31,795 nt of DNA from JALVDI01 sp039186435. Its GTDB lineage: Bacteria > Myxococcota_A > Polyangia > Polyangiales > Houyiibacteriaceae. A program made the translations under genes and the position numbers. Shown here piece by piece: positions 14,514 through 21,730 of this stretch. The stretch lies in the NCBI GenBank assembly GCA_039186435.1, contig JBCDAA010000048.1, positions 1 to 31,795 of the forward strand, in the 5' to 3' direction. Position 1 is the first letter of the stretch; each line of letters begins with the position of its first letter. Below the pieces are notes generated by a model. That model had not been told where the DNA came from. It did no database searches and saw nothing but the letters and a program-made list of their open reading frames with translations.

Positions 14514-15221
14514 ATGGGTCTCTTCGACCGCCCGATCTTTCACCCTGAGGGTCCGACATTTCGCGAGCTGGCGGTGCAGGCGCTGAGCTCCACCGATCGC
14601 GGCTACGACCTTCTTGCACCGAAGTTCGAGTACACGCCCTTTCGCACGCCCGACCCGGTGATCGAGACGAGTCTTCGACGTTGCCGTGGGCTCTCGGCGG
14701 CGCTCGATCTTTGTTGCGGCACGGGGGCGGGACTCCGCGCGCTCGAAGGGCGGGCCGAGCGGGTGGTCGGAATCGATCGAAGCGCGGGGATGCTCGCGGA
14801 AGCGAGGCGCCACGTCCCGAACGCGGAGCTCCACCAGGGGGACGTGCTGAACCTTCCTTCGGAACTGCGCGGCGAGTTCGATCTGGTGACCTGCTACGGC
14901 GCGTTCGGTCACATTCTGGAAGCCGACGAGGCAAAGTTCGTTGCGAGCGTACATGCGGCGCTTCGTCCGGGCGGTCGCTTTGTCTTTGTAACGACCGAGC
15001 CGCCGCGTTGGACGTCCTCGGCGCTCTGGGTGGCGCGCGGGTTCAACGCCGTCATGCGGGTTCGCAACGCGCTGCTTCGCCCAGCGTTCATCATGTACTA
15101 CCTGACGTTTCTCTTGCCCCGCGCGACGCGGCTCCTCGAGGACGCCGGTTTCGAGGTTCGCGTGTTTCGAGACTTTCCAGCGCCCTACGAGCGCCTGCTT
15201 ACCGTCGAAGCGACACGATAG
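14514..15221 (+). CDS. Class I SAM-dependent methyltransferase
   Basis: The 235-residue product has the Rossmann-type motif I LDLCCGTGAGLRAL, motif post-I VVGIDRSAGMLAEARR, an acidic loop QGDVLNLP, and motif III-like FVASVHAALRPGGRFVFVT. These mark a small-molecule methyltransferase using S-adenosylmethionine. The methyl acceptor is not predictable. ATG 14514 or 14502 could be the start; both sit in the 15-base gap to, or at the start of, the divergent membrane-protein gene. The TAG stop (15219-15221) forms part of the polA ribosome site, so the two genes are probably co-transcribed. Confidence 0.87.
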   Translation: MGLFDRPIFHPEGPTFRELAVQALSSTDRGYDLLAPKFEYTPFRTPDPVIETSLRRCRGLSAALDLCCGTGAGLRALEGRAERVVGIDRSAGMLAEARRHVPNAELHQGDVLNLPSELRGEFDLVTCYGAFGHILEADEAKFVASVHAALRPGGRFVFVTTEPPRWTSSALWVARGFNAVMRVRNALLRPAFIMYYLTFLLPRATRLLEDAGFEVRVFRDFPAPYERLLTVEATR

Positions 15222-15225
15222 GAGG
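15220..15225 (+). promoter_or_regulatory. polA Shine-Dalgarno fixing the GTG start
   Basis: AGGAGG overlaps the methyltransferase stop codon and lies four bases before GTG 15230. It sets the polA start well inside a frame that is open from 14681 but overlaps the methyltransferase gene. Confidence 0.7.
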
Positions 15226-15229
15226 ATCG

Positions 15230-17905
15230 GTGGCCAAAGACCGCATTGTCTTGGTGGACGGGAGCGCGCTGATCTTTCGCGCGTTCTTCGCCATCCCCAG
15301 CACGTTTCAGAGCAGCCAGGGCGTTCCCACGAACGCGACCTACGGGTTTGCGCTGATGTTCCGCAAGATCCTCGCGGGAAAAACGCCTGCCAAGGGCGCG
15401 GTGATCTTCGACGCGCCAGGCAAGACCTTTCGCGACGCGAAGTACCCGAAGTACAAGGCGCACCGGCCCCGGATGCCGGCGGAGCTGCGGACGCAGATTC
15501 CGTGGATCAAGAAGGTCGTGGAAGCGCACGACTTTCCGACGCTAACCATCGAAGGCTACGAGGCGGACGACGTCATCGGAACGCTCACGAAGCAGGCCGT
15601 GGAGGCCGGGCTCGAGGTGCACATCGTTTCGGGCGACAAAGACTTCGCGCAGCTCATCTCGGCCGACGTCCGCATGCTCGATACGATGAAGGACGTCAGC
15701 TACGACCCGGAGCTCGTTCGAAAGAAATGGGGCGTGCCTCCGGCGAAGTTCGTCGACTACCTCGCGCTCATTGGCGACAAGGCCGACAACATTCCTGGCG
15801 TCCCGGGCATCGGTCCGAAGACCGCCAAAGCACTCCTGGAGCGCTTCGGCGATCTGCAAACCGTTCTCGACTCGACCGATCAACTCAAAGGCAAGCAGAA
15901 GGAACGCCTCGAAGATCACCGTGACGATGCGTTGATGTCGAAGGACCTCGCGACCATCGATGTCGACATGCCCGCGGACGTCCTGGGTGCCACGCTTGCG
16001 GATCTCGACATTCCGCCGGTGGAAGCGGAAAAGGTAGATGCGCTCTATCGTGAGCTCGAGTTCTTCTCCCTCCTCAGCGGCAACGACGCGCAGACCCACG
16101 CGTCGGATGGCGACTTCGCGGCGCTTCAGGCAGACGAGCTAACTGCCTACTTTGAGGAGCTTGGCGCGGACGGAATGCCGGTGGCGGTGGTTCCGGTGCA
16201 CCAGCTCCCGTCTCAGATTCACGGCGATTTGATCGGTGTCGCGTTCGCGTCCGCAGGGGACGAAGGAAAGGTCGCGCGATACCTCCCCGTTCGTGGCGAT
16301 CAGGGTCTGGGACCCGATGCCCTCGATGCGTTTCGCGCCTGGGCGGCCGATTCGCGCCGCTCCAAGGTCACCCACGATCTCCGCGACGTGCTGACGGTGC
16401 TTCGCCGGGCGGAGATTCCGCTGACGGGCGTGGTCGGCGACACGCGTCTCGGATCGTTCCTGATCGATCCGACCAAGGATATTCCGCACCGCCTCGATCA
16501 GGTCGCGCGCAGCTTTCTGCACCGGACGCTCATTCCCCTGAAGGACGTGGTCGGCGGCGGCAAGGCGCAAAAGAAGCTTGCTGAGGTCGAGCTCGACTCG
16601 CTCGCGCCCTACGTATGTCATTTGGCCGCAGCGGTCGCGGAGGCGTGGCCAAAGATCGCGGAAGGCGTCGAATCGGAAGGCCAGACGCGCTACCTGCAGG
16701 AGATTTCGCTTCCGCTCGCGAGGGTCCTCGCGGACATGCAGCTCGACGGGATCGGCGCGGACCCCGAGGTCCTGGTGAAACTTGGCGAGGAATTTGCGGA
16801 GCGAAAGGCGTCGGTCGAGGCCGACGTCTACAAGCTCGCCGGGCGGGAGTTCAACATTGGCTCGCCGAAGCAGCTCGGCGGGGTGCTCTTCGACGAACTC
16901 AAGCTCCCGGTGATCAAGCGGACCAAGACCGGGTATTCAACGGCGGCGGACGTGCTCGAGCGCCTCGCGAGCAAACACGACGTCGCGAAGAAGATTCTCG
17001 AGTGGCGCTCTCTCGCGAAACTCATCAACACCTACACGCGCGTCCTTCGGGAGGCGATCCATCCGCGCACAAGCCGCATTCACTGCACCTTTCAACAGAC
17101 GGTGGGAGCGTCGGGGCGCCTGATCACGACCGAGCCGGATCTGCAGCGGACGCCCATTCGAACCGACGACGGTAAGCGCATTCGCGAGGCCTTTGTGCCG
17201 CGGGAAGGCTGGGTGATGGTGAGCGCCGACTGGAGCCAGATCGAGCTCCGTATTCTCGCCCACATCACCGAAGACGAGCTGCTTCTCGAGTCGTTTCAGA
17301 AGGACATCGATGTTCATCGAAAGACCGCCAGCCAGATCTTTGATGTCGCGCCGGAGGAGGTCACGCCGGCGCAGCGCAACGTTGGCAAGACGGTGAACTT
17401 TGCGACGATCTACGGTCAGGGGGCGACCGCGCTCGGTCAGAGCCTCGGCATGCCGCGGTCGGAGGCGAAGGACATTATCGATCGCTACTTCGAAGCCTAC
17501 GCCGGGGTGTCTGAGTGGCAGACCGAAACGGTCAACGACGCCTACCAGCACGGCTGGGTGCAGACCCTAACAGGTCGCAAGCGCTACGTGCCGGAGCTCT
17601 CCAGCAACAACGTGACCGACCGCGCCTACGGCGAGCGCATCGCGACGAACACCCCGATTCAAGGTTCGGCGGCCGACATCTGCAAACTCGCGATGCTCGA
17701 CATCTCTCGGCGGCTTCAGGACGCCAAGCACGAAGGCCGCATGCTCTTGCAGATTCACGACGAGCTGGTTTTCGAAGCGCCTCCTAGCGAGCGGGAAGCG
17801 ATCGTCGAACTCGTCCGCGATGCCATGGAAAACGCGTTTCCGGAGCTCAGCGTGCCCCTCAAGGTAGACGTCGGGTGGGGCGCCAGCTGGGCCGAAGCCC
17901 ACTAA
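15230..17905 (+). CDS. polA: DNA polymerase I, proofreading site lost
   Basis: The GTG start at 15230, preceded by AGGAGG at 15220-15225, gives 891 residues (E. coli has 928). The 5'-3' exonuclease domain (about 1-290) retains VDGSALIFRAF, GYEADDVIGTL, SGDKDFAQL and GDKADNIPGVPGIGPKTA. The 3'-5' exonuclease-like domain (about 300-490) lacks the DxE motif at the expected exo I position; the exo II region reads KVTHDLRDVL without the catalytic Asp, and the exo III region reads YVCHLAA. The polymerase domain is complete: motif A DWSQIELRI (Asp667), motif B RNVGKTVNFATIYG, motif C HDE at 843-845. It fills gaps in repair and removes Okazaki RNA primers, without editing, as in Taq-like enzymes. Confidence 0.96.
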   Translation: MAKDRIVLVDGSALIFRAFFAIPSTFQSSQGVPTNATYGFALMFRKILAGKTPAKGAVIFDAPGKTFRDAKYPKYKAHRPRMPAELRTQIPWIKKVVEAHDFPTLTIEGYEADDVIGTLTKQAVEAGLEVHIVSGDKDFAQLISADVRMLDTMKDVSYDPELVRKKWGVPPAKFVDYLALIGDKADNIPGVPGIGPKTAKALLERFGDLQTVLDSTDQLKGKQKERLEDHRDDALMSKDLATIDVDMPADVLGATLADLDIPPVEAEKVDALYRELEFFSLLSGNDAQTHASDGDFAALQADELTAYFEELGADGMPVAVVPVHQLPSQIHGDLIGVAFASAGDEGKVARYLPVRGDQGLGPDALDAFRAWAADSRRSKVTHDLRDVLTVLRRAEIPLTGVVGDTRLGSFLIDPTKDIPHRLDQVARSFLHRTLIPLKDVVGGGKAQKKLAEVELDSLAPYVCHLAAAVAEAWPKIAEGVESEGQTRYLQEISLPLARVLADMQLDGIGADPEVLVKLGEEFAERKASVEADVYKLAGREFNIGSPKQLGGVLFDELKLPVIKRTKTGYSTAADVLERLASKHDVAKKILEWRSLAKLINTYTRVLREAIHPRTSRIHCTFQQTVGASGRLITTEPDLQRTPIRTDDGKRIREAFVPREGWVMVSADWSQIELRILAHITEDELLLESFQKDIDVHRKTASQIFDVAPEEVTPAQRNVGKTVNFATIYGQGATALGQSLGMPRSEAKDIIDRYFEAYAGVSEWQTETVNDAYQHGWVQTLTGRKRYVPELSSNNVTDRAYGERIATNTPIQGSAADICKLAMLDISRRLQDAKHEGRMLLQIHDELVFEAPPSEREAIVELVRDAMENAFPELSVPLKVDVGWGASWAEAH

Positions 17906-17914
17906 CGTTCCAGT

Positions 17915-18271
17915 CTAACCCCAGAGCTCGGCGACCCAGTCGAGGAGCTTCTGCTCGCCTTCGGTGATCGTGTCGGCCTTGGCGACGATCTCGATGGTTT
18001 CCCGAATCATCAGGCGCGCCTCCGGCCGAATCACCTTCTGCGCGTGCGCGCGAATCGAATCGTCGTCCGGGCACTTCTGCGCCGAGCGGGAAATCACCCG
18101 CCAGAGCGCGTCGCGACCGCCGATCTCCGCGGCAGCCTCTTCGAGAAAGGCTTCCTCTTCCTCGGAGAACTGCCCGTCGAGGCGAATGAGAACCCGGAGC
18201 AGCCCACCGAGGGCAAGCTGCTCATGGCTCTCGAGATCATCGATCTTGCTGATTTGATCGCGATAGGTCAT
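17915..18271 (-). CDS. TerB-like small cytoplasmic protein
   Basis: From ATG 18271 the product has 118 residues. It is helical and acidic, with no signal peptide. Motifs such as GGLLRVLIRLDGQFSEEEEAFLEEAAAEIG and ETIEIVAKADTITEGEQKLLDWVAE repeat the two-half layout of TerB/DjlA-N-type domains (acidic, putative metal-binding helical bundles). The ATG overlaps the stop of the preceding EGF-repeat gene in an ATGA arrangement and has GGAGG upstream, so it is translationally coupled to that surface-protein operon. The open frame upstream of 18271 overlaps the MYXO-CTERM coding sequence and is not real. It converges with polA, nine bases apart, with no terminator visible between them. Confidence 0.78.
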   Translation of the reverse strand: MTYRDQISKIDDLESHEQLALGGLLRVLIRLDGQFSEEEEAFLEEAAAEIGGRDALWRVISRSAQKCPDDDSIRAHAQKVIRPEARLMIRETIEIVAKADTITEGEQKLLDWVAELWG

Positions 18272-21200
18272 CGCCGCCTCCGCCGGATGAGTCCAACTAC
18301 CAGGACCGCAAGGAGTCCGCTGCTCGGTGCCGGGGCCGTCGCGCAGCCGCACCCCCCGCCGCTTGCGCCGCCGCCCGCGTCGACACCTGCATCCGCCACT
18401 CCCGCGTCCGGTGCGCAAGCCTCAGCGGAGCATTGATCGGCGCCTGTTCCAGGGTCGCAGGTCTCGCCCGGATCGACGACTCCATCACCGCAGAACGCCG
18501 CCACGCAGCTGGTGCGGCAGGCGCCCGGGTTTTCGTCCGAGTTCGCGTCGCCCGAGTCGCATTCCTCTCCGGTGTCGACAACCTCGTCGCCGCAGTACGC
18601 GGCAACGCAGCGCACGCGGCAGGCGTCCGGCTCGGTATCCGAGTTTATGGTTGTGCCGTTGTCGCATTCCTCGCCCGGATGGACGAAGCCATCGCCGCAG
18701 GTGTCGGTGCAGTTCGAGTCGGGTCCTTCTTCGTCGGTTTCGAGCTCGAAGCAGGCCCAGCCCGGTTCCACTTCACAGACGTCCGAGCATCCATCGCCCA
18801 CGTCCGTGTTTCCGTCGTCGCATTCCTCGCCCGGGATTCGTTCGCCGTTGCCGCAGGACGAGGCGCATTCCTCGGTCTCCTCGTTGAAGGTGAAGCCTGG
18901 TGCACACTCGCAGAGCGGCGTGGTGTTACCGATCTGGTTGACGCAGACCTCGCGGATTCGGTCGCACGGGTTGGCGATCGAACACTCGTTGACGTCGAAG
19001 CAGTCGAGGCCGGAGCCTTCCCACCCTTCATTGCAGGCGCAGTCAAACGTGCCGTCGAGGTTGGTGCACGTTGCGTTCGGGTTGCACGGAGACCCGTCAC
19101 ACTCGTTGACGTCCAAGCAGCTCGTTCCGTCGCCCTCGTAGCCCTCATTGCAGCTGCACGAGAAGGTGCCGACGTCATTGGTGCACGTCGCGTTCTCGTC
19201 GCAGTTGCTCAGCGCCGGATCCAGGCACTCGTCGACGTCGATGCAGGTTCCGTTGAGGGGTGCGTCGACCTCGTAGCCGTCGTTGCAGTCGCAGGAGTAG
19301 TCGCCGGGGTCTTCCTCGGCGCATTCACCTTCGCCGCAGGGCCCGGCCAAGCATTCGTTGATGTCGACGCAGGCGCCGCTTTCCTCTTCGAAGCCGCGCG
19401 GACAGGTGCAGCTGTACGTGCCGACCTCGTTCGAACACGTCCCCGGATCACAGGGCGAGCCGCTGGCGCATTCATCGACGTCGGTGCAGCTGCCACCGGT
19501 GTCGGGCGCGTCGAAGCCGCTGTTGCAGTCGCAGACGTAGGTGCCGGCGAGGTTGGTGCAGCTCAGACGTTCCGCGCCGCAGGTTGCCGGGTTCTCGCAC
19601 TCGTCCACGTCCGCGCAAACTCCGCCCGCTGCTGGCGCTGCGTACCCGCTGTTGCAGACGCAGGAGAACGTGCCCACGAGGTTGTTGCAGTCCGCGCGTT
19701 CGGGGCCGCAGGTCGACGGGTCGGCGCACTCGTCGATGTCCGTGCACGCGCCGCCCGTATCGGGCGCGGTGTAGCCGGAGTCGCACGCGCATCGGTACGT
19801 TCCCGGAAGGTTCGTACAGCCCGCACGCGCGCTCCCACAGGTGCCTCCGATCGCGCACTCGTTGATGTCCGTGCACGAGCCGCCGGTGAGCGGGGCCTCG
19901 TAACCTGGCTCGCAGCTGCACCGGTAGCTGCCGATCGTGTTGGTGCACGTTCCCTCGCCGCAGATGCCTGGCGTTCGGGAGCATTCGTTGACGTCCACAC
20001 AGGTCGCGGTGAGGCCGCTGCCCTGCGGTTCGAAGCCGCCACCGCAGCTGCAGATGTACGAGCCCGAAACGTCCGTACACCCGTTCCCCGGGGAGAGGTC
20101 CTGTCCACAGGTGCTGCGGTCGGTGCACTCGTTGATGTTCGTGCAGCGGCGGCCGTCACCGGTAAATCCGTCGTTGCACACGCACTCGAAGCTGTCGGGC
20201 GTGTCGATGCAGGTCGCATTGCGATCGCAGTCGTCCATCCCCGTCGTGCACTCGTTTTCCACGACGCAGGTCACGCCGTTGAACCCAAAGCCGGGGTTGC
20301 ACATGCACGTGAACCCCCCCGCGTTGTTGCTGCAGGTTCCAAAGCCCAGGTTGGCGTTGCACGTGGTGGAATCGGCGCACTCGTTGATGTCGACGCAGGT
20401 CTGCGTGAAACCGCTGCCGGAAATCTGAAACCCACTGTTGCAGGCGCAGCTGTAGGAACCGAAGGAGTTCGTGCAGGTGCCGTAGCCAAGGTTTGCGTTG
20501 CAGCGCGTAGGCGACGCGCACTCGTCGATGTCGCTGCACGTCCGCGAGGTGCCCGAGCCGGTTTCCGTGAAGCCCTGGTTACCGCAGTTGCAGTCGTAGC
20601 TTCCGGCGGTGTTGCTGCAGCTATTGCCGGCGAAATCCTGCCGACATTGCGTCGGGTTCGAGCACTCGTTGTTGTCGATGCAGCTCTCGGAAAAGGTGCC
20701 ATCGTTGACGAGCAAGAACCCAGTGTTGCAGGAGCAATTGTAGCGCCCGGTCGTGTTGAAGCAGCTTCCGTAGCCAATGTGCTCGTTGCATGGATTGCCC
20801 GTTGAGCACTCGTTGATGTCACTGCAGGTTCGCGACGTTCCCGAGCCCGTTTCCTGGTAGCCCTGGTTGTTGCAGGTGCAGTCGTACGAACCCGAGGTGT
20901 TCGTGCAGGAGTTGCCGGACACGTTCTGGGCGCAGCGCGTCGGTGACGAGCATTCGTTGATGTCTGAGCAACCGCTCGCCCCGGAGTCACTCACGCCGTC
21001 GCTCGAGACGTCACGTCGGCCGTTGCCAGTAAAGCCTGAGCTGCAGCTACAGGTGAAACCGTAGTAGCGACTTCCGCTTGGGACTGCGCCGCTGGTGTTG
21101 TTGCTGCATTGGGTGCCGGTGCTCGTCGAGCAGTTGGTGTAGTTCCGGGGGTGAAAGGAAAAGCCCCAGGTGCCGGTGGACTGCAGGAAGCACTCGTTGG

Positions 21201-21630
21201 TGTGGTGGGTATTTCCGGAGGGCGGGCCGCTTCCGATGCCCCAGCCGGGAAGGGTGACGTAGATGTTCGAGCCTTGGCCGGACTGGCCCGCGGTGTAGGA
21301 GCTGTTGAAGTAGACGAGTTCTTGGCCGTTGGTGCGCCCGTCACCGTCCGAGTCCCGGTCGCGAAGGCCGCTGTCCCAGTTGTAGGCCGAGTGGCCCGAG
21401 AAGTTTCGCGCGAAGTCAAAGCCGAAGACGTTGCGGCACGATCCGAAGGGGGAAGTCGGAAAGCCTGTGCCACCGCCGCAGCCTGAGCCTCCGCTCGGGT
21501 TGTTGTGGCAGGTGAGGCAGCTATTGGCGTCGCTGTTTGGAACGTCGTTGAGGTAACTCGAAAAGGCGAAGGCGTCGGACGCGCCGCTCCCTACTAAGAA
21601 CAGCGCGATAAGCGCGAGCCTGCGTGTCAT
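18268..21630 (-). CDS. Temptin-like CxxCH / 16 EGF-repeat surface protein, MYXO-CTERM
   Basis: The 1120-residue protein begins with a signal peptide (1-22). An N-terminal module follows with C38-LT-C41-H42 and the DSDGDGRTNGQEL segment, resembling temptin-like domains. About residues 230-920 hold 16 EGF-like domains, most opening with a DINEC/DVDEC calcium-binding motif. From about 926 there are DUF4215/Myxo-disulfide-type repeats (CGNGERIPGEECDDGN, CGDGVVDPGETCDPG). The end (about 1090-1120) is a MYXO-CTERM tail: CGC, hydrophobic LLAVLVVGLI, five Arg. It is predicted to be exported and cell-surface anchored, with adhesion, calcium or redox roles possible. CxxCH could bind heme c or form a disulfide. 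The start has GAGGGG upstream. Confidence 0.9.
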   Translation of the reverse strand: MTRRLALIALFLVGSGASDAFAFSSYLNDVPNSDANSCLTCHNNPSGGSGCGGGTGFPTSPFGSCRNVFGFDFARNFSGHSAYNWDSGLRDRDSDGDGRTNGQELVYFNSSYTAGQSGQGSNIYVTLPGWGIGSGPPSGNTHHTNECFLQSTGTWGFSFHPRNYTNCSTSTGTQCSNNTSGAVPSGSRYYGFTCSCSSGFTGNGRRDVSSDGVSDSGASGCSDINECSSPTRCAQNVSGNSCTNTSGSYDCTCNNQGYQETGSGTSRTCSDINECSTGNPCNEHIGYGSCFNTTGRYNCSCNTGFLLVNDGTFSESCIDNNECSNPTQCRQDFAGNSCSNTAGSYDCNCGNQGFTETGSGTSRTCSDIDECASPTRCNANLGYGTCTNSFGSYSCACNSGFQISGSGFTQTCVDINECADSTTCNANLGFGTCSNNAGGFTCMCNPGFGFNGVTCVVENECTTGMDDCDRNATCIDTPDSFECVCNDGFTGDGRRCTNINECTDRSTCGQDLSPGNGCTDVSGSYICSCGGGFEPQGSGLTATCVDVNECSRTPGICGEGTCTNTIGSYRCSCEPGYEAPLTGGSCTDINECAIGGTCGSARAGCTNLPGTYRCACDSGYTAPDTGGACTDIDECADPSTCGPERADCNNLVGTFSCVCNSGYAAPAAGGVCADVDECENPATCGAERLSCTNLAGTYVCDCNSGFDAPDTGGSCTDVDECASGSPCDPGTCSNEVGTYSCTCPRGFEEESGACVDINECLAGPCGEGECAEEDPGDYSCDCNDGYEVDAPLNGTCIDVDECLDPALSNCDENATCTNDVGTFSCSCNEGYEGDGTSCLDVNECDGSPCNPNATCTNLDGTFDCACNEGWEGSGLDCFDVNECSIANPCDRIREVCVNQIGNTTPLCECAPGFTFNEETEECASSCGNGERIPGEECDDGNTDVGDGCSDVCEVEPGWACFELETDEEGPDSNCTDTCGDGFVHPGEECDNGTTINSDTEPDACRVRCVAAYCGDEVVDTGEECDSGDANSDENPGACRTSCVAAFCGDGVVDPGETCDPGTGADQCSAEACAPDAGVADAGVDAGGGASGGGCGCATAPAPSSGLLAVLVVGLIRRRRR

Positions 21631-21669
21631 CGAGTCCCCTCTTTTCCTCGAAGGCCGATGACGCCTTTC

Positions 21670-21694
21670 CCTGCGAAGAGTGAATCTCCGCAGG
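21670..21694 (-). promoter_or_regulatory. Intercistronic hairpin between the two large surface-protein genes
   Basis: On the minus-strand transcript CCTGCGGAGA and TCTTCGCAGG pair over 10 bp with one G-U wobble around a 5-base loop. No U-tract follows, so it is not a classical terminator. It could be an RNA-stability or partial-attenuation element in the 100-base gap upstream of the EGF-repeat gene. Confidence 0.45.
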
Positions 21695-21730
21695 TCCTCC
21701 CACCACGATTTTCGGAGGTTTGTCTTTCGT

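Noticed and set aside
14681..15229. N-terminal extension of the polA frame (183 extra codons)
   Set aside because: It overlaps the methyltransferase in another frame and is Arg-rich without any domain. GTG 15230 has AGGAGG and starts exactly at the conserved polymerase N-terminus.
18433..20805. 790-codon plus-strand open frame opposite the EGF-repeat gene
   Set aside because: It is the shadow of a Cys/Asp-rich repeat gene: its product is a low-complexity Ala/Val/Arg sequence with no domain, while the minus strand has a signal peptide, 16 EGF domains and a MYXO-CTERM tail.
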